Shown: piece by piece, positions 1 through 4,742 of the stretch
Numbering within the stretch: position 1 is the stretch's first letter
Layout of the letters: the number at the start of each line of letters is the position of its first letter
Assembly: GCA_013811805.1 (NCBI GenBank)
Contig: JACCUM010000187.1
Span: forward strand, 1-5,506
Length of the DNA stretch: 5,506 nucleotides
From: Geodermatophilaceae bacterium
GTDB taxonomy: Bacteria > Actinomycetota > Actinomycetes > Mycobacteriales > Geodermatophilaceae
Direction of reading: 5' to 3'
The notes under the pieces: model-generated
Database searches by the model: none
The model's input: the letters and a program-made list of their open reading frames with translations, nothing else
What the model was told of the DNA's origin: nothing
Position numbers and translations under genes: made by a program

Positions 1-411
1 GCCCGGACCGGCAAGGAGCAGCATGATCGAGGCAGCGCACATGATGAACGCGTACCCGGAACCGCTGCCGTCCTGGCCCATGACCAGTGACTCGCCGCGG
101 TGGACGAAGATCAACGCTCCGGCCATCACAACGATGAAGCCGGCGCTCAGCGGCCGGGTGAGGGCCCCGAATGCCACGAGGATGCCGCCGAACAGCTGGA
201 CATAGGCGGCGAAGGGCGCGGCCAGTTCGGGTAACGGAATCCCGGCGCCGCGATAGTTCTCGACGTTGGTCGACACGCCAGCTTCGAAGACATCACCCCA
301 GCCATGCACGATGAACACGGCCGCGACCGCGAGGCGCAGGACCAGCAGGCCGATGTCGGTGGCGAGGCGGGATGAGACTCCGGTGACAGCGTTGAGCACG
401 GAACGGCGCAT
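1..411 (-). CDS. DoxX-family integral membrane protein (C-terminus beyond window)
   Basis: This frame stays open for 137 codons from an ATG at 411-409 to the left edge, so the C-terminus is missing. It reads as a small four-helix membrane protein. Hydrophobic stretches fall at about residues 20-37, 64-84, 90-103 and 120-135. The LVLRLAVAAVFIVHGW opening helix and the later LFGGILVAFGALTRP segment are typical of the DoxX/DoxX-like family. Members are inner-membrane proteins, some linked to quinone or thiosulphate-oxidation complexes or to redox stress; the substrate here cannot be read from sequence. The start is well supported: AAGGAG at 424-419 lies 7 nt before the ATG. The gene is divergent from the LysR regulator and shares its upstream region, so that regulator may control it. 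The family call is by pattern recognition; the specific role is unknown. Confidence 0.85.
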   Translation of the reverse strand, partial: MRRSVLNAVTGVSSRLATDIGLLVLRLAVAAVFIVHGWGDVFEAGVSTNVENYRGAGIPLPELAAPFAAYVQLFGGILVAFGALTRPLSAGFIVVMAGALIFVHRGESLVMGQDGSGSGYAFIMCAASIMLLLAGPG

Positions 412-569
412 GATCTCTCTCCTTCGTCGAAGCGGAAGCGTCATGACGCGGTACGACGTACGACAATCGGTATCTCCGCGTCGCACGTGTGGTGCGTCAC
501 CGTTCAAGTCGAGCAGTGGCACCGAGCGCGCGGAATGACCGATTCGGTCTCGGCCTATACCTTGTCGGT
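412..569. promoter_or_regulatory. Divergent doxX/lysR control region with several dyads
   Basis: This 158-bp gap must hold the promoters of both divergent genes. Visible structure includes a perfect 12-bp palindrome GCGTCATGACGC (438-449). Next to it is a tandem GTACGAC repeat (451-464), then a GGTAT half-site (469-473). Nearer lysR are the two ACC-N5-GGT dyads listed separately. The stretch 412-426 carries the doxX Shine-Dalgarno. I see no convincing paired -35/-10 boxes for doxX. Binding by the LysR protein is inferred from the usual behaviour of divergent LysR genes, not shown. Confidence 0.55.
537..549. promoter_or_regulatory. Upstream ACC-N5-GGT dyad, possible LysR operator
   Basis: GACCGA-T-TCGGTC is a perfect inverted repeat with 6-bp arms and a 1-bp spacer, centred at 543. 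Its core ACC-N5-GGT matches the second dyad centred at 564. The two centres are 21 bp apart, about two helical turns, so both could lie on the same DNA face. This spacing suits a LysR tetramer contacting a recognition and an activation site. Protein binding is inferred. Confidence 0.4.
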
Positions 570-571
570 AT
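557..571. promoter_or_regulatory. T-N11-A LysR box overlapping the lysR start, with possible -10 element
   Basis: ATACC-TTGTC-GGTAT is a perfect inverted repeat with 5-bp arms. T558 and A570 give the T-N11-A pattern of LysR-type boxes. The right arm runs into the ATG at 570-572, so bound protein would block initiation, the usual arrangement for LysR autorepression. TATACC at 556-561 also sits where a -10 box would fall if transcription began at or near the ATG, fitting a leaderless transcript. A clear -35 is not visible. Confidence 0.45.
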
Positions 572-1508
572 GGATGATGTCGAAGTACGGGAGCTGCGCT
601 ACTTCCTTGCAGTGGCCGCAACGCTGAACTTCTCGCGTGCTGCGGAGCGGCTGGGGATCGCTCAACCGCCGCTGTCCCGAGCAATCCGTCAACTCGAGAG
701 CCGGCTGGACGTGCGGCTGTTCGAGCGCGATACCCGCAGGGTCACGCTGACTCCAGCGGGGCAGACCCTGTCCGAGGCGGCGCCAGCGGCGTTGGCTGTC
801 CTGGCCGCGGCCGTTCGCCGTGCGCAGCGAGCCGGGTCGGTCCTACCGAGCTTGGTGGTCACCGCAAAGCCTGGCATCGCCTCCGGCCTGCTGCAGCAGA
901 TTGTGGCGTCCTATACGGCGCTTCCGGATGCGATGCCGGTCGAGATCGCCGTCAGCGGCTACCGGCAGCAGGCCGACATGGTCCGCGACGGCCGCGCGGA
1001 TGTGGCCCTACTGAGCTCGCCGTACGACGAACGTGGTCTGGAGTCGGAACCGCTGACCTCCGAACCCAGGGTGGCCGCCCTTTCGCCCGACCACCCACTT
1101 GCTCGACGCAACACGCTGCGCTGCAAGGACTTCGACCGTGAGCCCATACCGCGCTGGACCGGGTCGACCAGCGAGGAACGCAGCTACTGGTCGGGGCAGG
1201 ACCGCGAACTGTCGGGACCATCGCGCGTGCGTCATCCGAACACCGAGAGGCAAGGTCCCGAGGTCAACAACGAGACGGAGCTGCTCGAGGTGGTGAGCCT
1301 TGCTCAGGCGATCGCGCTGATCCCTGCGTCGCTGGCTCGTCGCAACGCCCGGCCGGACATCGTCTACCGGCCGGTGCACGATGCAAGCCCGTATGTGATC
1401 GCGGTGGCCTGGCCGGAGGGCGCACGAGCAAGCTCGATCGCCGCATTTGTCCGCGCCGCGGTCGACCTGACGAGTCCCGGAAGCCGCGCCGCCCAGGCTA
1501 TCGGCTGA
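570..1508 (+). CDS. LysR-type transcriptional regulator
   Basis: This 312-residue protein has standard LysR length and architecture. The N-terminal winged helix-turn-helix covers about residues 6-65, with the typical run FSRAAERLGIAQPPLSRAIR followed by QLE, LFER and a TPAG wing. A periplasmic-binding-like effector domain follows from about residue 90, including a DGRADVALL strand and an HPLARR segment. ATG 570 was chosen because family homology begins with RELRYFLAVA a few residues later. An upstream in-frame GTG at 489 would add 27 residues without domain character. No Shine-Dalgarno precedes 570, so a leaderless mRNA is likely. The gene is divergent from doxX, which is its most likely target, and convergent with paaE. 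The effector cannot be predicted. Control of the paa operon is possible but not supported by position. Confidence 0.9.
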   Translation: MDDVEVRELRYFLAVAATLNFSRAAERLGIAQPPLSRAIRQLESRLDVRLFERDTRRVTLTPAGQTLSEAAPAALAVLAAAVRRAQRAGSVLPSLVVTAKPGIASGLLQQIVASYTALPDAMPVEIAVSGYRQQADMVRDGRADVALLSSPYDERGLESEPLTSEPRVAALSPDHPLARRNTLRCKDFDREPIPRWTGSTSEERSYWSGQDRELSGPSRVRHPNTERQGPEVNNETELLEVVSLAQAIALIPASLARRNARPDIVYRPVHDASPYVIAVAWPEGARASSIAAFVRAAVDLTSPGSRAAQAIG

Positions 1509-1522
1509 GCTGCGGTTGGTAC

Positions 1523-1547
1523 GGCGGCGATCTCCCCAGTCGCCGTC
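1523..1547. terminator. Hairpin between convergent lysR and paaE, probable bidirectional terminator
   Basis: GGCGGCGA (1523-1530) pairs with TCGCCGTC (1540-1547) across a 9-nt loop, giving 8 pairs including one G-U. It sits in the 51-nt gap between the two convergent stop codons and could end both transcripts. There is no T-run on either side, which is common for actinobacterial hairpins but lowers certainty. Confidence 0.45.
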
Positions 1548-1559
1548 CGACAACGCCCG

Positions 1560-2687
1560 TCAGGCGTCGTAGTCGACGGTCACCGCATCCGAGACGGGTA
1601 GCGATTGGCAGGTCAGGACGAAGCCTTCGTCCAGTTCGGACTTGTCAAGGGCGTAGTTCCGTCGCAGGTTCACTTCTCCAGAGGTGACCTTCGCCCGACA
1701 CGTGCCGCAGACCCCGCCCTTGCAGGCGAACGGCAGGTCCGGCCGTGCCCGTTGTGCCGCATCGAGAACCGTCATGTCCCGCGCCATCGTGATCGGCGTC
1801 GACCTGCCGTCCAGCACCACCACGACGTCGGACGATGGCCCCTCGATGCCCGCGTCCTCGTGTCGGACCGGCGGCGGAGGCACGTCGTCGACGTAGAACA
1901 GCTCCTGATGCACCCGTGCGTCTTCGACCCCGAACTCCTCGAGTACGGCCTGCGCGTCGGTCACCATCCCGAACGGCCCGCACAGCCACCAGTGATCCAC
2001 TGAGGCCACATCGACCAAGGCGGGCAACAGCTCTCGCAGTTTCGCGGCGTCCAGTCGCCCGGAGAACAGCTCGGCTTCGCGCGGCTCTCGGGAAAGCACG
2101 TGTACAAGGTCCAGCCGGGTGTTGTGGGCATCCTTGAGATCGGCCAGGTCCTCGGCGAACATCACCGTGTCCGTACGGCGGTTCCCGTACAGCAGCGTCA
2201 CCTGGCTGTCCGGGTTCGTGAGCACGGACGCGGCGATCGAAAGCACCGGGGTGATGCCCGAGCCCGCCGCGATGAGGACGTGATGACTGGCCGTCGACAC
2301 GTCCGGTGTGAATCGGCCGGTCGGCGGCAGTACCTCGATCTCGTCGCCCGCTCTGACGTCGCGGGCGAGCCAGATGGAGAACTGCCCGTCCGGCACCTCT
2401 CGTACGCCGACCCGAGGTAGCTGGCCGGCCGGGGCGCAGATCGAGTACGACCGGCGCTCCTCCTGGCCATTGATGACTCGGCGCAGGGTCAGCGACTGCC
2501 CGGGCAGGAAGTCGTACAGCTCAGCCAGATCCGGCGGTACGTCGAAGGTGACGGCAACCGCGTCATCGGTCAGTCGCTCGACTTCGGCGACCCGCAGGGT
2601 ACGGAACTCCGCCCGCGGCCTGGCCTTGATCGCGGCAACTTCCTCCGGCTCGACGACCGCCGGCGTCGTGGGCGCAGCGCTCACCAT
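1560..2687 (-). CDS. paaE: Phenylacetyl-CoA 1,2-epoxidase reductase subunit PaaE
   Basis: PaaE moves electrons from NADPH through FAD and a 2Fe-2S cluster to the diiron centre of the PaaA/PaaC oxygenase. The 375-residue protein shows all three modules in order. A ferredoxin-reductase FAD domain has the RSYS motif at 79-82. A nucleotide-binding domain has AAGSGITP at 140-147 and CGPFG at 236-240. A C-terminal plant-type ferredoxin domain has C322, C327, C330 and C360 in C-X4-C-X2-C-X29-C spacing. All cluster ligands are present, and the ACKGGVCGTC segment is characteristic of PaaE. It carries about 24 more N-terminal residues than I recall for the E. coli protein. ATG 2687 is preceded by AAAGGGG (2701-2695) at 7-nt spacing. 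It is the last gene of the cluster, 119 nt after paaD, and that gap holds a large inverted repeat. Other ring-hydroxylase reductases share the fold, but the paaABCD context settles the assignment. Confidence 0.96.
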   Translation of the reverse strand: MVSAAPTTPAVVEPEEVAAIKARPRAEFRTLRVAEVERLTDDAVAVTFDVPPDLAELYDFLPGQSLTLRRVINGQEERRSYSICAPAGQLPRVGVREVPDGQFSIWLARDVRAGDEIEVLPPTGRFTPDVSTASHHVLIAAGSGITPVLSIAASVLTNPDSQVTLLYGNRRTDTVMFAEDLADLKDAHNTRLDLVHVLSREPREAELFSGRLDAAKLRELLPALVDVASVDHWWLCGPFGMVTDAQAVLEEFGVEDARVHQELFYVDDVPPPPVRHEDAGIEGPSSDVVVVLDGRSTPITMARDMTVLDAAQRARPDLPFACKGGVCGTCRAKVTSGEVNLRRNYALDKSELDEGFVLTCQSLPVSDAVTVDYDA

Positions 2688-2701
2688 CGCCTAGCCCCTT
2701 T

Positions 2702-2754
2702 GGAGTGAAGGACGCCCTGTATCAAACCTATTGGCACAAGGGGTCCTTCACTCC
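2702..2754. repeat. 53-bp inverted repeat in the paaD-paaE gap
   Basis: GGAGTGAAGGAC (2702-2713) and GTCCTTCACTCC (2743-2754) are perfect 12-bp inverted arms. After a single bulged G2714, CCCT (2715-2718) pairs with AGGG (2739-2742), leaving a loop of about 20 nt. In the paa mRNA this is a very stable hairpin immediately before the paaE Shine-Dalgarno. It could be an intra-operon attenuator or processing site that lowers paaE relative to paaABCD, or a copy of a dispersed palindromic repeat or miniature element. I see no transposase and no clear target duplication beside it. Confidence 0.8.
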
Positions 2755-2764
2755 GAGCGGAGTG
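2749..2764. promoter_or_regulatory. Competing small hairpin sharing an arm with the 53-bp repeat
   Basis: CACTCC (2749-2754), GAGC loop, GGAGTG (2759-2764) form a perfect 6-bp stem with a tetraloop. The CACTCC arm is also the outer part of the 12-bp stem, so the two hairpins exclude each other. In the minus-strand transcript the small one is made first and the large one could then displace it. This layout resembles an attenuator; the function is inferred. Confidence 0.4.
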
Positions 2765-2806
2765 GCGACAACTGAACTGCGGGTGAACGGCGGGAGCGGC
2801 ACCGGC

Positions 2807-3322
2807 TCAGATCTCCTTGATGTGCTCGAACGGCTCCAGGCAGGAGCGGCAGCGCCACAGCGACTTGCAGGCGGTGGAGCTGAACCGGGACTGCTCCTCG
2901 GTCCGGGCCGATCCGCACTGCGGGCAGCGAACCACCCGAACCGTCCCGCCGAGGTCGAGCTGGACCGGACCGGCCGCTCGAACCGGCGCGGTATGCGGCG
3001 GTGAGATTCCGGCCCTGGCCAACTTGACATGGCCGGCCGCGCTGATCCAGTCCGTGGTCCAGGCGGGCTCGAGCACCGTACGCACCTCTACGTCGTGATA
3101 GCCCGCATCCCGCAACGCGCGGCGGAGATCATCTCGCATCGCATCCATCGCCGGGCAGCCGCTGTAGGTCGGCGTGATGGAGACGACAACCGTCCCGGTG
3201 TGTGTGACCCAAACATCGCGCAGCACACCGAGATCGGCCAGCGTCAGCATTGGCAACTCAGGATCGGTCACCGATTCGGCGACCGTACGCACATCCGGCA
3301 GAGCCTTGTGAGCCGTGGTCAC
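2807..3322 (-). CDS. paaD: Phenylacetyl-CoA epoxidase maturation protein PaaD
   Basis: PaaD is a MIP18/DUF59-family protein needed for epoxidase activity in vivo, thought to help iron-sulphur or metal-centre assembly rather than to be part of the purified enzyme. The 171-residue sequence has the DUF59 domain at about residues 8-85, with DPE (20-22) and the TYSGCP loop holding the conserved Cys56. The C-terminus has the PaaD-specific zinc-ribbon-like region: C133 and C136 in RCPQCGS, then C152, C158 and C161 around FSSTACKSLWRCRSC, ending EPFEHIK. The start is GTG at 3322-3320, overlapping the paaC stop in a GTGA 4-nt overlap. This fits translational coupling; GAGGCG at 3333-3328 is only a weak ribosome site. 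The zinc-ribbon tail separates it from generic DUF59 proteins such as SufT. Confidence 0.95.
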   Translation of the reverse strand: MTTAHKALPDVRTVAESVTDPELPMLTLADLGVLRDVWVTHTGTVVVSITPTYSGCPAMDAMRDDLRRALRDAGYHDVEVRTVLEPAWTTDWISAAGHVKLARAGISPPHTAPVRAAGPVQLDLGGTVRVVRCPQCGSARTEEQSRFSSTACKSLWRCRSCLEPFEHIKEI

Positions 3323-4242
3323 CAGGTCGCCTCGCGGTGCGCTCGGGCCAGCCCCTGCAGTTCATCGAGGATTCCGGTCAGGCTCTCGGTGTGCCTACCA
3401 TCGCGGCCCTCCCCCGGAGCGGAAACCGCATCCGGAGTCGACGCCGACGTTGCAGGCTCCGGAGGAAACTCGAGCGTCGCGGCCGAAAGTACCTGTTCCA
3501 CAACGGAATCGAACTCCGCCCGCAGTGTCGAAGGGTCAACACCCACGCCGGCGTCGGCAAGGCGCAGCTCGATCGGGTGCGGAACGAACAGTTCTGGGAC
3601 GTACGGCCACACCGCGGCCAGTCCGCCGGCTGCGCGTCGGTGCGACTCGTCAGTACCGTCGCCCAGTCGCAGCATCCACCGAGCCGCATAGTCGCGGTGG
3701 TAGGTCACCTCTTTGACGCCCTTGGCGGCGATCGCGGCCAGCACCGGGTCCCTGGACGTACGGAGCTGATCGAGCAACCCCAACCGGTAGGTCGAGAACA
3801 CGAGCAGCCGGGCGAGGGCGTGCCCGAAGTCACCGTTCTCCAGCTCAACCAGCGCAACGTTGCGGAACTCCGACGCTGGACGGAAGTAGGCGTAGGCGTC
3901 CTCGTCCCGCCCGCTGCCGTCGGCTTTTCCAGCCCGTGCCAACAACAGCCGCGCCTGGCCCAACAGATCCAGGGCGATGTTGGCGATCGCCACGTCGTCC
4001 TCGAGCTCCGGCGCCCAGGACACCCACCCCTGCAACCGGTGAGACAGGATCAGCGCGTCATCACCGAGCATCAAGCAGTACGCGGCGAGATCGTCACCGT
4101 CCACTCCGGACGGTACGGATACGTCGACACCAGCGAGCGGATCCTCGAAGCTGGAGCCGAACGCCCACCGTTGCTCGTCGTTGATCTCGGCGATGGCGCC
4201 GTACGCGTCGCCGTATTCGTCGAGGTGGTCACTGTGTCCCAT
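3319..4242 (-). CDS. paaC: Phenylacetyl-CoA 1,2-epoxidase structural subunit PaaC
   Basis: PaaC has a ferritin-like fold but lacks catalytic metal; it pairs with PaaA to form the oxygenase core that binds phenylacetyl-CoA. The 307-residue protein matches the family from about residue 52, with LAAYCLMLGDDALILSHRL, then ANIALDLLGQAR (87-98), the IAAKGVKEVTYH segment (171-182) and the terminal GRDGRHTESL through LDELQ (279-296). E. coli PaaC, as I recall, is about 248 residues. The excess here is mainly about 50 N-terminal residues containing FGSSFEDPLAGVD, plus an Ala/Ser/Pro-rich insertion near 260-280. ATG 4242 lies 9 nt after the paaB stop with a weak GGGG ribosome site. An out-of-frame ATG at 4252 overlapping the paaB stop (TGATG) would encode only seven residues and is probably not used. 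The 3' end overlaps paaD by 4 nt. Confidence 0.95.
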   Translation of the reverse strand: MGHSDHLDEYGDAYGAIAEINDEQRWAFGSSFEDPLAGVDVSVPSGVDGDDLAAYCLMLGDDALILSHRLQGWVSWAPELEDDVAIANIALDLLGQARLLLARAGKADGSGRDEDAYAYFRPASEFRNVALVELENGDFGHALARLLVFSTYRLGLLDQLRTSRDPVLAAIAAKGVKEVTYHRDYAARWMLRLGDGTDESHRRAAGGLAAVWPYVPELFVPHPIELRLADAGVGVDPSTLRAEFDSVVEQVLSAATLEFPPEPATSASTPDAVSAPGEGRDGRHTESLTGILDELQGLARAHREATW

Positions 4243-4251
4243 TGCGCCCCA

Positions 4252-4638
4252 TCACATGTGCGGAACGTTGTCGGGGATCTCATAGAAGGTCGGGTGCCGG
4301 TAGACCTTGTCCCCGCTCGGTGCAAAGAACGCGTCCTTCTCGTCCGGGCTGGATGCGGTGATGGCCCCGGCCGGCACGACCCAGATGCTCACGCCCTCGT
4401 TGCGCCGCGTGTAGACATCGCGCGCGTTGCCGAGGGCCATCTCGCCGTCGGCGGCGTGCAGCGACCCGACGTGTACGTGGTTCAACCCGCGCTTGCCCCG
4501 TACGAAGACCTCCCAGAGCGGCCAGCTGTTCCGCGGCGACCGGGTCGGCGACCCGGTGGGGACAGCAGGACCCGTCGGTACGGCGCCATGCCCACCCTCA
4601 GCAGTGAAGCCATCCGCCGAAGCCGATTCCTCAGTCAC
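4252..4638 (-). CDS. paaB: Phenylacetyl-CoA 1,2-epoxidase subunit PaaB
   Basis: PaaB is the small subunit required for the epoxidase; it bridges PaaA-PaaC heterodimers and has no known cofactor. From residue 38 the sequence is a near-textbook PaaB: SWPLWEVFVRGKRGLNHVHV, then GSLHAADGEMAL, ARDVYTRRNEG, SIWVVPA, and the closing KVYRHPTFYEIPDNVPHM. The E. coli protein is about 95 residues as I recall; this one has 128. The extra length is a Gly/Pro/Ser/Thr-rich N-terminal tail of about 37 residues with no evident fold. Its codons contain no alternative ATG or GTG, so GTG 4638-4636 is the best start, with GGAG at 4650-4647 upstream at 8-nt spacing. The gap to paaA is unusually long and full of dyads, so paaB onward may have its own control. 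Confidence 0.95.
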   Translation of the reverse strand: MTEESASADGFTAEGGHGAVPTGPAVPTGSPTRSPRNSWPLWEVFVRGKRGLNHVHVGSLHAADGEMALGNARDVYTRRNEGVSIWVVPAGAITASSPDEKDAFFAPSGDKVYRHPTFYEIPDNVPHM

Positions 4639-4655
4639 GTCAGACGCTCCGGCAT
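4635..4655 (-). other. Possible six-codon upstream ORF coupled to paaB
   Basis: ATG at 4655 opens a frame reading MPERLT that stops at TGA 4637-4635. The stop overlaps the paaB GTG as GTGA, the same coupling geometry seen at paaC-paaD. A ribosome finishing this short frame could restart at paaB, which has only a modest ribosome site. No strong Shine-Dalgarno precedes the ATG, so chance is a real alternative. Confidence 0.2.
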
Positions 4656-4662
4656 CCGCGGG

Positions 4663-4680
4663 ACGTTATGCGCATAACGT
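4663..4680. promoter_or_regulatory. Perfect 18-bp palindrome in the paaA-paaB gap, probable operator
   Basis: ACGTTATGCGCATAACGT is identical to its own reverse complement. Its core TATGCGCATA recurs exactly at 4711-4720, with centres 44 bp apart (close to four helical turns). As RNA it could form only a 7-bp stem with a GCGC loop, so a dimeric DNA-binding protein site is the better reading. It does not resemble the PaaR box I recall from corynebacteria. The cognate regulator is unknown. Confidence 0.5.
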
Positions 4681-4692
4681 CCAGTTCTGGAC
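4679..4692. promoter_or_regulatory. GTCCAG-TT-CTGGAC dyad abutting the 18-bp palindrome
   Basis: This is a perfect inverted repeat with 6-bp arms and a 2-bp spacer, sharing its first two bases with the end of the neighbouring palindrome. It may be a second protein site or a small mRNA hairpin in the paaA-paaB leader. Function is unknown. Confidence 0.35.
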
Positions 4693-4698
4693 CGAGAA

Positions 4699-4729
4699 TC
4701 CGCACGTTTCTATGCGCATAAGGTGCGGA
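4699..4729. promoter_or_regulatory. Nested dyad: 7-bp arms flanking a second TATGCGCATA palindrome
   Basis: TCCGCAC (4699-4705) and GTGCGGA (4723-4729) are perfect inverted arms. The 10-bp palindrome TATGCGCATA (4711-4720) lies between them, almost concentric. The repeat of the same core as at 4668-4677 suggests a two-site operator. In the mRNA the outer arms would make a GC-rich hairpin shortly after the paaA stop, which might end, stabilise or process the transcript. Confidence 0.45.
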
Positions 4730-4742
4730 GGGTGTGTCCGTG

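Noticed and set aside
489..569. Earlier in-frame GTG start for the LysR regulator
   Set aside because: The added 27 residues lack family similarity, no Shine-Dalgarno precedes the GTG, and LysR proteins normally begin just before the helix-turn-helix, as ATG 570 does.
570..1508. LysR gene as the dedicated regulator of the paa operon
   Set aside because: It converges on paaE instead of facing the operon promoter, and its likely operators lie at its own divergent promoter with doxX. Known paa regulators I recall are of other families. It remains possible but unsupported.
1008..1553. A 181-codon open frame on the minus strand inside lysR
   Set aside because: It is antisense to a clear LysR effector domain and shows no recognisable fold or ribosome site.
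2705..3004. Small plus-strand frame covering the inverted repeat and the end of paaD
   Set aside because: It runs antisense through the PaaD zinc-ribbon region and across a hairpin; composition is noise-like and no ribosome site is seen.
4229..4252. Out-of-frame seven-codon ORF (MGRNGTQ) overlapping the paaB stop as TGATG
   Set aside because: Too short to weigh and it reads through the paaC start in another frame; probably chance.
3250..4677. A 475-codon open frame on the plus strand
   Set aside because: It lies antisense to paaC and paaB, whose protein families are unmistakable. Its sequence is Arg/Val/Gly-rich without domain character, as expected from the opposite strand of high-GC genes.
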